NCBI GenBank assembly: GCA_030831605.1
Contig: JAURKU010000026.1
Span: forward strand, 1-42,483
Reading direction: 5' to 3'
Origin: Rhodoluna sp.
Lineage (GTDB): Bacteria > Actinomycetota > Actinomycetes > Actinomycetales > Microbacteriaceae
DNA: 42,483 nucleotides
This document shows, one piece after another, positions 27,149 through 35,292 of this stretch. The notes under the pieces were generated by a model, which made no database searches, was not told the DNA's origin, and saw nothing but the letters and a program-made list of their open reading frames with translations. Position 1 is the stretch's first letter. Each line of letters begins with the position of its first letter. The position numbers and the translations under genes are program-made.

Positions 27149-27164
27149 GGAAAGAGGAGTCCAA

Positions 27165-27572
27165 ATGACCGCTCAAATCATTGAGTTTCCAATGGATCGA
27201 GTTCGTAAGCCCGTTACCCAAAGGGCAGTGCGAAGCATTCAGCCTTATCGCAATGAAGTGCAGATTCGGTTGTCCGTCAAAATTGCCAGGCTTGTTATTC
27301 TTTCTGGGCTTGTCTTCGGGGCCTTGTCCCTCGTGTTTCTGAGCGTTTCATCTGGCCTAAGTCCGGCTCAAGCCAATAGTGAAACGAACACCTCTACCAA
27401 AGCTAATTTTGCCTATGTCACCGTGATGTCGGGTGAGACACTCTGGACCCTTGCTGAAAGGTACTCGACAAATCAAGATCCGCGCGACTTCATTGCGAAT
27501 CTGGTTGCCCTGAACAACCTGGAGAACACCGATTTGACTCCAGGCATGCAGTTGGCGCTTCCATTGAACTAG
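27165..27572 (+). CDS. LysM-domain membrane-anchored protein, probable SOS division inhibitor
   Basis: A 135-residue protein: basic cytoplasmic N-terminus (1-37), one transmembrane helix (about 40-62), a short linker, and a C-terminal LysM domain (~80-135, VMSGETLWTLAERYS...LVALNNL...LTPGMQLALP) facing the cell wall. ATG behind AGAGGAG. It is divergent from lexA and sits under an exact SOS box. This matches the position and architecture of mycobacterial Rv2719c (ChiZ), corynebacterial DivS and Bacillus YneA, which halt division during the SOS response. The role is inferred from that parallel, not from a catalytic motif. Confidence 0.85.
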   Translation: MTAQIIEFPMDRVRKPVTQRAVRSIQPYRNEVQIRLSVKIARLVILSGLVFGALSLVFLSVSSGLSPAQANSETNTSTKANFAYVTVMSGETLWTLAERYSTNQDPRDFIANLVALNNLENTDLTPGMQLALPLN

Positions 27573-27638
27573 TCAAGCGGATTCAACTTTCGCGGTGCGA
27601 TAATTTAAGTTCTCCGCCCGAACTAGATTGGCTCTCAG

Positions 27639-28361
27639 TTGTCTAAACCCTTTCTGCTGCTGCCTGCAATCGACATTTTAGAAGGAGAAGTTCGCCGGCC
27701 TATTCAGGGCAAAATCTCGGATGAGCAAAGATTTGGCTCTGCTGAAGAGGTAGTCAAGCAGTTTGTCTCGACCGGCTGTAAATGGATTCATATTGTTGAT
27801 TTGGATCTCGCATTTGGCACTGGAAATAATCAAGAACTTATCGCAAGTATCATTCGTGGTTTTCCAGCAGTGTCTTTCCAACTAAGTGGGGGTATCGCTG
27901 ATGAATCAACTTTTTATGAGGCCACAAAGGCAGGTCCTAAAAGAATAAATCTTGCAAGTCAAGCACTTGCAAATCGAGCTTGGCTAGCTAATGCACTAAG
28001 TGTGAGCGACCATGAGATTTCCTTCGCTCTGGACGTATTTGAAGACAGGGTGGTCGCTCGCGGTACCAAAACAGATTTTGGAGCCTTATCAGAAGTTTTA
28101 CATTTCTTAGCCGGCACCAAAGTAAGAGTAGTTTCGGTTACCGATGTTGAGCGAGACGGGATGCTAAGTGGACCGAATCTGGATCTGCTAGCAGAGGCGA
28201 GTAACCAGCTGGGATTTCCGGTGACAAATTCTGGGGGAATAGCATCGCTTTCCGATCTCGAAGTGCTGGTTAGCTCTGAATTCTGTGACGGGGCCATCTT
28301 AGGCAAAGCGCTCTACACCCAGAGCTTTAGCCTTGAAGATGCTATGCGGGTGGTTAGTTAA
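27639..28361 (+). CDS. priA: HisA/PriA-family phosphoribosyl isomerase with altered active-site loop
   Basis: (Beta-alpha)8 isomerase of histidine synthesis; in actinobacteria PriA also does the TrpF reaction of tryptophan synthesis. The 240-residue protein keeps the catalytic acids Asp12 (LLPAIDI) and Asp173 (VTDVERDGML), Arg20, the phosphate-binding SGGI (83-86) and NSGGIASL (197-204), and Arg141. The Trp that follows this Arg by two in PriA/HisA (Trp145 of the M. tuberculosis enzyme) is Thr143 here. No hisB, hisH, hisC or hisD lies beside it. TTG start, with TAGATT 9 bases upstream. Substrate range is uncertain: HisA, TrpF or both. Confidence 0.85.
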   Translation: MSKPFLLLPAIDILEGEVRRPIQGKISDEQRFGSAEEVVKQFVSTGCKWIHIVDLDLAFGTGNNQELIASIIRGFPAVSFQLSGGIADESTFYEATKAGPKRINLASQALANRAWLANALSVSDHEISFALDVFEDRVVARGTKTDFGALSEVLHFLAGTKVRVVSVTDVERDGMLSGPNLDLLAEASNQLGFPVTNSGGIASLSDLEVLVSSEFCDGAILGKALYTQSFSLEDAMRVVS

Positions 28362-29129
28362 GTGGATAAACCAAATAAGTTGACCGATTCAGTCGGTGTT
28401 CCTTGGGAAGGTAGATCGCTTGCTGAGAATCCTCATGCACACGATGATGGCTCGGCAGATCCGCGGCTTCTTGAATCACTGATGAACTTTAGTGCAGGTA
28501 CCAACGAAGTTGCAGATGTCATCCACGCATTAGTAAATGCCAGACTTCTCGTACCATTAGTTGCCAACCTAGGTGAAACAGGCCAGGGGGAGCACGGTCT
28601 CAAAGTTGATAAAAGCGCAGAGTTGTCAATTGTCACAGTCCAGGCCCCAGACGGTCAAAGCGCTTTGCCTGTTTTTAGTTCGGTTTCAGCGATGTCCCTT
28701 TGGAACCCCGCTGCGCGGCCAGTGCCTAACAACACCCGTAGCATCGCCCTTGCTGCTGCAAGTGAGGGAAACACAAGATTGGTTTTAGATCCAATGTCGG
28801 CTACCGAATTTGTGCTGAGGCGCCCAGCAATTGCAGCCATTGCACAAGGACTTAGTTGGCAGCCACCGGAAAAGAACTCTGCGGTAATACAGGTAGTCGA
28901 GGAAGCTCTTTCGATATTCGAGGAAGTTTCAAACTTCGAACTAACCTCTGGTGATCCCAACTACAGGTTGGCAGGGCAAGAATTGAGCATTCAGATTTAC
29001 CTGAAAAACGGACTTGAAAAAGCGCAGCTTCAGAAAATTGAAACTGAGTTCTTTGTGAAATTGGCTGACAATGAGGACTTCGTGGCCATGGTTGACTCAG
29101 TTTCGGTAAGTTTTTTAGCGGCTAATTGA
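28362..29129 (+). CDS. SseB family protein, function unknown
   Basis: A 255-residue protein with an SseB N-terminal-type domain at about residues 40-170 (ARLLVPLVA, then the LPVFSSVSAMSLWNP and LVLDPMSATEFVLRRPAI segments). SseB proteins have no settled enzymatic role in actinobacteria. It starts with GTG directly after the priA stop, so translation is coupled. priA-sseB next to infC is the usual actinobacterial order. The 3' end overlaps the opposite-strand DUF1844 gene by 8 bases. Confidence 0.85.
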   Translation: MDKPNKLTDSVGVPWEGRSLAENPHAHDDGSADPRLLESLMNFSAGTNEVADVIHALVNARLLVPLVANLGETGQGEHGLKVDKSAELSIVTVQAPDGQSALPVFSSVSAMSLWNPAARPVPNNTRSIALAAASEGNTRLVLDPMSATEFVLRRPAIAAIAQGLSWQPPEKNSAVIQVVEEALSIFEEVSNFELTSGDPNYRLAGQELSIQIYLKNGLEKAQLQKIETEFFVKLADNEDFVAMVDSVSVSFLAAN

Positions 29130-29457
29130 CCGGTCCAGTGTATTTCTCACCGGGTCCTTTGCCAGGTTCATCAGTAATAGGCGAGGCTTCTCGAAAAGCC
29201 AGTTGTAAGGCACGAAGGCCGTCTCTAAGTGGCCTCGCGTGGTGATCGCCTAAGTCAGCAGCGCTGCCGGTGACCAGGGCAGCTAGCGAATTGATGAGTT
29301 TTCTTGCCTCATCTAGATCCCCTTTATATCCTGATTCAGCCAGCCCCACCTGAACCGCTGCTGCGCTCATCAGATGAACTGCCGTGGCAGTAATTACCTC
29401 AACTGCAGGGACTTCTTCTAGCTCTCGGAGAGATTTTTGCTCTTCACTTTCGTTCAT
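29122..29457 (-). CDS. DUF1844 domain protein
   Basis: A 111-residue, mostly helical soluble protein. Residues ~17-85 match DUF1844 (VITATAVHLMSAAAVQVGLAE, then LDEARKLINSLAALV), a family found next to infC in actinobacteria and of unknown function. The tail after residue 95 is polar and flexible. On the minus strand it converges with sseB (8-base overlap) and diverges from infC, so the 211 bases between it and infC must hold promoters in both directions. Confidence 0.87.
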   Translation of the reverse strand: MNESEEQKSLRELEEVPAVEVITATAVHLMSAAAVQVGLAESGYKGDLDEARKLINSLAALVTGSAADLGDHHARPLRDGLRALQLAFREASPITDEPGKGPGEKYTGPVN

Positions 29458-29611
29458 TTTGGGGCTTCACTTTCAGATTGTTTCTCTGCTAGGCTAGCCT
29501 ACGGCTCTGCTGGTGAAGATCAGCAGTCAGAAGTGGATTCATTTCCCACCCGCGTCTACCGAATTCTTTAGGTTGCCGGGTAAAGCTTTGAACTTTCAGT
29601 TCTGCGCGTTG

Positions 29612-29668
29612 GCAAGCACCCGCTTGCAAAGACGTGGCCACTTTAGTCACGTCAATAAGGAGAAGCAG
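29612..29668 (+). promoter_or_regulatory. infC leader: two hairpins and ribosome-binding site
   Basis: GCAAGC (29612-29617) pairs with GCTTGC (29622-29627) around an ACCC loop. GACGTG (29631-29636) pairs with CACGTC (29648-29653). AAGGAG (29657-29662) then stands 6 bases before ATC at 29669. The second hairpin ends 3 bases before the ribosome-binding site and could influence initiation. The infC-rpmI-rplT operon is autoregulated by IF3 or L20 in other bacteria; which applies here cannot be told. Confidence 0.5.
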
Positions 29669-30244
29669 ATCAGCGATCCGCGTATCAATGAACGAATCCG
29701 TGTTCCTGAGGTTCGACTAGTCGGTCCTAACGGAGAACAACTCGGTATTATCCGCATCGAAGATGCTTTGCGGATGGCCCAAGAAGCCGATTTAGACCTA
29801 GTAGAGGTTGCACCTAATTCGGCACCGCCAGTTTGTAAACTGATGGACTTCGGAAAGTTCAAATACGAAGCCGCCCAGAAGATTCGTGAGGCACGAAAGA
29901 ACCAGACCAACATCGGTATCAAAGGTGTTCGTTTTGGATTGAAAATCGAGGAACACGACTATGGCACAAAAAAGGCTCAAATTGTCAAATTCCTAAAAGC
30001 TGGCGACAAGGTGAGGGTTGTGGTTCTTTTCCGCGGTCGCGAGCAGTCTCGACCTGAGATGGGAGTGAAGTTGCTGCAGCGCGTTGCCGATGAGGTAGCC
30101 GAGTATGGTTCAGTTGAATCCACTCCAGCAGCAGAAGGTAGGAGCTTGATTATGGTCATCGCTCCACTAAAGAACAAAGCTGAAGCAAAGGCTGAAGCGA
30201 AGCGTAATGCCGAGCCAAAGTCAACAGATTCAGAGAACGAGTAA
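29669..30244 (+). CDS. infC: Translation initiation factor IF-3, probable AUC start
   Basis: Checks start-codon pairing in the 30S P site and prevents premature 50S joining. The N-terminal domain ([19 protein letters not shown], then [24 protein letters not shown]), linker and C-terminal domain ([35 protein letters not shown]) are all present. The frame stays open back to 29513, but no ATG or GTG lies near the family N-terminus. ATC 29669 has AAGGAG 6 bases upstream and gives a 191-residue protein close to the usual length. IF-3 genes of many bacteria start at AUU or similar codons that IF-3 itself discriminates against. A polar Ala/Lys/Glu tail follows residue ~175. Confidence 0.9.
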   Translation: MSDPRINERIRVPEVRLVGPNGEQLGIIRIEDALRMAQEADLDLVEVAPNSAPPVCKLMDFGKFKYEAAQKIREARKNQTNIGIKGVRFGLKIEEHDYGTKKAQIVKFLKAGDKVRVVVLFRGREQSRPEMGVKLLQRVADEVAEYGSVESTPAAEGRSLIMVIAPLKNKAEAKAEAKRNAEPKSTDSENE

Positions 30245-30293
30245 AAGAAGAATTCTGCAGTTGAGTCTGCAGATTAGATAAACAGGAGAAGTT

Positions 30294-30488
30294 ATGCCAA
30301 AGCAGAAGACACACTCTGGCGCTAAGAAGCGTTTTCGTTTCACCGGTAGCGGCAAGTTAATGAAGCAGCAAATCAACATGCGTCACAACCTCGAGCACAA
30401 GTCCTCGCGTCGCACCCGTCGCTTGAACCAAGATCAGGTAGTTAGCGCAGCTGACTTCAAGACCATCAAGAAGCAACTAGGTAAGTAA
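30294..30488 (+). CDS. rpmI: 50S ribosomal protein L35
   Basis: Basic 64-residue 23S-binding protein. The sequence shows the L35 pattern [21 protein letters not shown] followed by the [14 protein letters not shown] segment. (The first motif is given in two overlapping parts in family descriptions: [14 protein letters not shown] and TGSGK.) ATG follows CAGGAGAAG. Located between infC and rplT as in nearly all bacteria. Confidence 0.98.
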   Translation: MPKQKTHSGAKKRFRFTGSGKLMKQQINMRHNLEHKSSRRTRRLNQDQVVSAADFKTIKKQLGK

Positions 30489-30512
30489 GCGAAAGATTTT
30501 TAGGAGAAGAAA

Positions 30513-30896
30513 ATGGCAAGAGTTAAAAATGCAGTAAACGCTATGAAGAAGCGTCGTACCGCACTCGAGCGCGCGAAGGGCTATCGTGGTCAGCGCTCAC
30601 GTCTTTACCGCATGGCTAAGCAGCAGGTGCTGCACTCGTTGGTCTACGCATACAATGACCGTCGCGAAAAAAAGGGTCAGTTCCGCAGACTTTGGATTCA
30701 GCGCATCAACGCAGCATCCAGAGCTAACGGCCTAACCTACAACCGTCTGATCCAGGGACTAAACCTTGCTGGTGTAGCAGTTGACCGTCGAATTTTGGCA
30801 GACCTTGCAGTGAACGAGCCAAAGGCATTTGCCTCTCTGGTTGCCACCGCAAAAGCCGCCCTTCCAGCAAACACCTCGGCACCTAAGGTTAAGTAA
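30513..30896 (+). CDS. rplT: 50S ribosomal protein L20
   Basis: Early-assembly 23S rRNA-binding protein, and in some bacteria the repressor of the infC-rpmI-rplT operon. The 127-residue length is typical. The basic N-terminal extension ([29 protein letters not shown]) and the globular C-terminal part ([24 protein letters not shown]) are intact. ATG follows TAGGAGAAG. The downstream methyltransferase GTG starts 5 bases after the stop. Confidence 0.98.
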   Translation: MARVKNAVNAMKKRRTALERAKGYRGQRSRLYRMAKQQVLHSLVYAYNDRREKKGQFRRLWIQRINAASRANGLTYNRLIQGLNLAGVAVDRRILADLAVNEPKAFASLVATAKAALPANTSAPKVK

Positions 30897-30901
30897 TTTA
30901 G

Positions 30902-31705
30902 GTGCTAAACGATCCCAAAGCCGCAAAGGTTAGAGGGGTTGCCAAGTTAGTGAAGAAAGATGCCCGGCAAGAAACCGGGCTCTTTCTGCTTGAAGGACCA
31001 CAAGGTCTAAAAGAGGCACTCGATCGACCAAAACTAATCCTCGAAGTTTTTGCTACCGAGGAGGCTTTGGCTCGCCATGAAGATCTATTTCAGCGACTAA
31101 CTCAACTTCGAATTGAAGTGCAATTAGTCTCTGATGCTGTCCTCAAAGCTCTGACTGACACCAACACTCCGCAAGGCGTTGTTGCTGTGTGTCAGCAGTT
31201 TCACGTTAGCCTCCAGGAAATCTTGGGCACCAAACCAAAACTGATAGCCCTACTTTCGCAAATTAGAGATCCTGGCAATGCCGGCACCGTGCTTCGGGCG
31301 GCAGATGCTGCAGGGGCGGATGCTGTCCTTTTTACTAACGGCAGTGTTGATATCTACAATCCGAAGGTTGTTCGATCAACTACCGGATCGTTATTTCACC
31401 TACCTTTTGCAGTCGAACTAGATTTAGCCGAAACTATCCAATTGCTAAAATCTGCCGGACATCAGGTTTTTGCGGCTGATTCTTCAGGCATCGCGCTAAC
31501 CGAATTGATTAGTTCTGGTGAACTAGCCCAGCCCACAACGTGGTTATTTGGTAACGAGGCCTGGGGATTTGCACCGGAAGAGATTTCCCTGGCGGATAAG
31601 AGTGTTGCTGTTCCGATTTACGGCGCGGCAGAATCGCTGAATTTGGCGACGGCAGCGAGCGTTTGCCTTTATGTAAGTGCCTTCGAACAGAACAAGGCAG
31701 TTTAG
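30902..31705 (+). CDS. TrmH/SpoU-family rRNA 2'-O-methyltransferase
   Basis: SPOUT-class ribose methyltransferase, 267 residues. The N-terminal substrate-binding domain (~1-100; FLLEGPQGLKEAL) is followed by the catalytic domain with motif 1 SQIRDPGNAGTVLRAADAAGA (given by its ends SQIRDPGNAG and RAADAAGA, ~119-139), motif 2 LFGNEAWGF (~215) and motif 3 VPIYGAAESLNLATAASV (~238). The knot-forming Asn, Glu and Ser/Asn residues are present. Substrate is probably 23S rRNA by family (RlmB-like or TsnR-like); the exact nucleotide is unknown. Located between rplT and pheS, a conserved actinobacterial position. Confidence 0.9.
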   Translation: MLNDPKAAKVRGVAKLVKKDARQETGLFLLEGPQGLKEALDRPKLILEVFATEEALARHEDLFQRLTQLRIEVQLVSDAVLKALTDTNTPQGVVAVCQQFHVSLQEILGTKPKLIALLSQIRDPGNAGTVLRAADAAGADAVLFTNGSVDIYNPKVVRSTTGSLFHLPFAVELDLAETIQLLKSAGHQVFAADSSGIALTELISSGELAQPTTWLFGNEAWGFAPEEISLADKSVAVPIYGAAESLNLATAASVCLYVSAFEQNKAV

Positions 31706-31716
31706 ACCTAGATAGA

Positions 31717-31722
31717 TATACT
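31717..31722 (+). promoter_or_regulatory. Candidate leaderless -10 element for pheS
   Basis: TATACT ends 8 bases before the pheS ATG at 31731, with no ribosome-binding site between. Confidence 0.5.
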
Positions 31723-31730
31723 TGAACCAA

Positions 31731-32771
31731 ATGTCAGATAAAAATGCGATTTCGGCAGCTACCGTAACAGCGCTAGTTTCTGACGCCTTGAAGCTAATCG
31801 AAGCTACCGAGGATCTGGCAAGTTTGAAATTAGCCAAGTCAAGTACCATTGGCGAGAATTCTGAGTTTGCCAAGCTAAGTTCAAGCCTTGGAAAACTTGC
31901 TCCTGAAGATAAAGCAGAAGCTGGCAAACTTATTACTCAGGCCAGGGTCGCTCTGAACGAGGCGTTTGGTAAGAAAGAGGAAGAGTTTTACTCTGCTGAG
32001 CAAGCTGCACGCCTTCAAGCCGAGGCAGTTGATGTTACCGCGGTAGGAAGAACTCTGCCAATTGGGGCAAGACATCCACTTTCATTACTGCAGGATGAAA
32101 TCTCCGATGTATTCGTTGGGATGGGATGGGAAATCGCCGAGGGGCCTGAGCTTGAAAGCGAATGGTTTAACTTCGATGCCTTGAACTTCGATGCAGATCA
32201 CCCGGCTAGAGCAATGCAGGATACGTTTTTTGTTGAACCGACAAGTCAGCATCTTGTTCTTCGAACTCACACTTCACCGGTTCAGGTTCGCTCGCTCATG
32301 GAAAGAGACCTACCTGTATATGTCCTATGCCCAGGCAAAGTTTTTAGAACAGACGAGTTAGATGCCACTCACACCCCGGTATTCCATCAGGTTGAAGGTT
32401 TAGCGGTAGACAAAGGTCTCACCATGGCGGATCTCAAAGGAACGTTAGAGCACTTTGCCCGAATCATGTTCGGCCCCGAGGCCAAAATTCGCCTGCGTCC
32501 ATCATTTTTTCCATTCACTGAACCTTCTGCAGAGTTAGATGTTTGGCATCCCGGGGCTAAAGGTGGCGCAAGATGGGTTGAGTGGGGTGGTTGCGGAATG
32601 GTGCACCCGAACGTTCTTAAATCAGCTGGGGTGGATCCAGAAATCTATTCGGGATTTGCATTTGGAATGGGTATCGAGCGCACGTTGATGTTCAGAAATG
32701 ACGTCAAGGATATGCGTGACATGGTCGAGGCGGACGTAAGGTTCTCGCAGCAGTTCGGTGGTGTCATCTAA
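31731..32771 (+). CDS. pheS: Phenylalanine-tRNA ligase alpha subunit
   Basis: Catalytic subunit of the (alpha-beta)2 synthetase. The 346-residue protein has the N-terminal coiled coil (about 1-85), then class II motifs: motif 1 region HPLSLLQDEISDVFVGMGW, motif 2 LRTHTSPVQVRSL, and motif 3 FGMGIERTLMFR at residues ~315-326. A TTG at 31722 is an in-frame alternative; I take ATG 31731 because TATACT is spaced for a leaderless start there. The stop overlaps the pheT ATG by one base. Confidence 0.97.
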   Translation: MSDKNAISAATVTALVSDALKLIEATEDLASLKLAKSSTIGENSEFAKLSSSLGKLAPEDKAEAGKLITQARVALNEAFGKKEEEFYSAEQAARLQAEAVDVTAVGRTLPIGARHPLSLLQDEISDVFVGMGWEIAEGPELESEWFNFDALNFDADHPARAMQDTFFVEPTSQHLVLRTHTSPVQVRSLMERDLPVYVLCPGKVFRTDELDATHTPVFHQVEGLAVDKGLTMADLKGTLEHFARIMFGPEAKIRLRPSFFPFTEPSAELDVWHPGAKGGARWVEWGGCGMVHPNVLKSAGVDPEIYSGFAFGMGIERTLMFRNDVKDMRDMVEADVRFSQQFGGVI

Positions 32772-35275
32772 TGAGGATTCCACTTTCCTGGTTGAGTGAG
32801 TACGTTAGCCTACCGTCAAACACAACTGCTGATTCAGTAATGGCTGAACTGGTCAAAGTTGGTTTGGAGGAAGAGGGTTCTCACCATTTCGATATTCAAG
32901 GACCAGTTGTTGTTGGTGAGGTCTTGGAGTTTGTCGAAGAAGCGCAATCAAACGGCAAGACAATTCGCTGGTGCCAGCTCAGGGTCGCCGTCGATGGCCA
33001 AAAAGCAGCTGATGGTGGGGCTGCTGTTCGCGGCATAGTATGTGGTGCTCGAAACTTTTTTGTTGGCGACAAAGTTGTCGTAACGTTACCCGGTTCAGTA
33101 CTGCCGGGGGATTTCAAAATTGCCGCTCGAAGTACCTATGGGCACACCTCGGACGGCATGATTGCTTCCGCACGCGAACTGGGCCTCAGCGACGATCATG
33201 AAGGAATTTTGCGTCTAGCCACGTTGGGAATTGATGTTCCAGTTGGCACCGATGCCTTGGATCTTTTGAAGCTAAATGATTCCGCTGCTGAAGTGAACGT
33301 AACGCCGGATCGCGGTTATTGTTTTTCAATCAGAGGAATCGCTAGAGAGTTCTCTCACGCAACCGGTGCTAGTTTCACCGACCCAGCCACAAAAGTCACA
33401 CCGGTAAAACCAAACGGCTTTGATCTAAAGATTGAAGATAACTCTCCGATTAGAGGAAAAGTTGGTGCAAGCAAATTTGTAGTGGTTGCAGTGAATGGGC
33501 TAGATGCAACTTCGCCAACTCCCGCTTGGATGATTAGCCGGTTGAAGCTTGCTGGGATGAGATCAATTTCGGTAATTGTGGATATCACCAACTACGTAAT
33601 GCTGGAATTTGGTCAGCCGATTCATGCTTATGACCTCGACAAACTTAGTGCAGGTTTTGGTGCTCGACGTGCAAAGCCAAATGAGGCGTTGATTACCCTC
33701 GATGGCCAGGAGCGAAAGCTAAATGCTGAAGATTATCTAATCGTCGATTCCTCAGGGCCGATTGGTTTGGCCGGAGTTATGGGTGGGCTCAGCACCGAAG
33801 TTTCTGCGACAACGAAGAATGTCCTTATTGAAGCAGCCAACTTCGATCCGGTATCGATATCGAGAACAGCTAGAAGACACAAACTGCCAAGTGAAGCCTC
33901 AAAACGCTTTGAGCGCGGTGTAGATCCAAAGATTGCTGAGTATGCTGCAGCCAGAGTTGCCGAGTTACTAGGTGATTTAGCCGGCGGACAACTTTCTGAA
34001 CTAGGTGCAATTTATGACACTAGTTTAGAAGTCGAGAAAATTCAGCTGGCAAAAGATTTCGCTGCAGCGATTACAGGCGTTGAGTATTCCGTAGAGCAGA
34101 TAACTCAAACACTTACGCTTATTGGCTGTGCTGTTATTCAGCGCGAAGATTCCCTAGAGGTAACTCCACCTTCATGGAGGCCAGATCTAACCCTTCCAGA
34201 ATCGTTGGTAGAGGAAGTCGCAAGAATTTTAGGTTACGACCAAATTCCTTCAAGACTGCCGGTAGCACCTCCTGGTCGAGGGCTTACCAGAAAACAGAAA
34301 CTTCGCCGCTTGGTCGCGAATTCACTAGCCGCTAACGGCTTTACTGAAGTGTTGAATTACCCGTTTGTCACCGCGGCACAAAACAGTGATTTTATTGAAG
34401 AGGATTCTTCTAGGGTCGTGCTAGCCAACCCGCTACAGGCTGAAGTAAATGAAATGCGTTTGAGCTTGCTACCTGGCTTACTTGAGGCAGCGGCTAGGAA
34501 CAGTTCAAGAACTTTAGTAAACCTGAGCATTTTTGAAATAGGTTCAATTTTTCAACCTGCTCCATCTTCAGCAGAAGTGGAGTTGCCTATCGGTGGAGCA
34601 ATTCCAAGTTCAAATCAACTCAAGGCACTAGGCAATTCTGTTCCAACTCAACCAATAGCGCTTGCAGCTTTGATGCTCGGCGATCGAGTTGGGCAACAAG
34701 TTGGTAAAACTTCAACTCGTTCAAGCTACTTGGATGCCATTGGCGCAGTACGTGCTCTGGCAAGTCTTTTGTCCTTGGAGATCAAAGTAGAGCAGGTCAC
34801 GCAGAGAGGGTTTCATCCAGGAAGAACAGCGGCAATAAGTTCTGCAGGAGTTCTCGTTGGATATGCCGGCGAAATCCATCCTGAAATCACGGCAAACTAC
34901 GACTTGCCAAGACAGGTTAGTTTTTTTGAGTTGAATCTAGACGCCCTAATCCAGAGCGTGCCTGATTTGGTTACTGCTTTGCCGATACATACACTTCCTG
35001 CAGCAACACAGGATCTTTCTCTCGTTATTGATGTAGCAGTGCCTGCTGCTGAAGTTTTGGATCTCATTCGTGAATCAGCAGGTGAGCTACTTGAGGAAGT
35101 TGTCTTAGTCGATGACTTCCGCGGTGGAAACCTAAAGGGTTCCGAGAAATCATTGACATTCTCCTTGCGCTTCCGCGCTATAGATCGAACCCTTACTCAA
35201 GTTGAAGCAACTGAGGCAAAAGACGCCGCTGTCCAAGCCGCAAATGCACGTTTCGGTGCAACAATTCGGTCTTAG
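32771..35275 (+). CDS. pheT: Phenylalanine-tRNA ligase beta subunit
   Basis: Beta subunit with tRNA-binding and editing functions. The 834-residue protein has an N-terminal EMAP/tRNA-binding-like domain (~40-150, GVVCGARNF-type motif here as GIVCGARNFFVGDKV), the B3/B4 editing domain (~215-390), B5 (~405-475), the inactive synthetase-like core (~480-700, ILGYDQIP, NYPF) and the C-terminal FDX-ACB anticodon-binding domain (~745-834, FRGGNLKGSEKSLTFSLRFR split as VDDFRGG and KSLTFSLRFR). Starts on the pheS stop (TAATG), so the subunits are co-translated. Confidence 0.97.
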   Translation: MRIPLSWLSEYVSLPSNTTADSVMAELVKVGLEEEGSHHFDIQGPVVVGEVLEFVEEAQSNGKTIRWCQLRVAVDGQKAADGGAAVRGIVCGARNFFVGDKVVVTLPGSVLPGDFKIAARSTYGHTSDGMIASARELGLSDDHEGILRLATLGIDVPVGTDALDLLKLNDSAAEVNVTPDRGYCFSIRGIAREFSHATGASFTDPATKVTPVKPNGFDLKIEDNSPIRGKVGASKFVVVAVNGLDATSPTPAWMISRLKLAGMRSISVIVDITNYVMLEFGQPIHAYDLDKLSAGFGARRAKPNEALITLDGQERKLNAEDYLIVDSSGPIGLAGVMGGLSTEVSATTKNVLIEAANFDPVSISRTARRHKLPSEASKRFERGVDPKIAEYAAARVAELLGDLAGGQLSELGAIYDTSLEVEKIQLAKDFAAAITGVEYSVEQITQTLTLIGCAVIQREDSLEVTPPSWRPDLTLPESLVEEVARILGYDQIPSRLPVAPPGRGLTRKQKLRRLVANSLAANGFTEVLNYPFVTAAQNSDFIEEDSSRVVLANPLQAEVNEMRLSLLPGLLEAAARNSSRTLVNLSIFEIGSIFQPAPSSAEVELPIGGAIPSSNQLKALGNSVPTQPIALAALMLGDRVGQQVGKTSTRSSYLDAIGAVRALASLLSLEIKVEQVTQRGFHPGRTAAISSAGVLVGYAGEIHPEITANYDLPRQVSFFELNLDALIQSVPDLVTALPIHTLPAATQDLSLVIDVAVPAAEVLDLIRESAGELLEEVVLVDDFRGGNLKGSEKSLTFSLRFRAIDRTLTQVEATEAKDAAVQAANARFGATIRS

Positions 35276-35292
35276 ACAGCAAGGAGTAAGCC

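Noticed and set aside
29513-29668. In-frame extension of infC giving a 243-residue protein
   Set aside because: The extra 52 residues do not resemble IF-3, would be encoded across the leader hairpins, and have no ribosome-binding site; the ATC at 29669 fits the family start.
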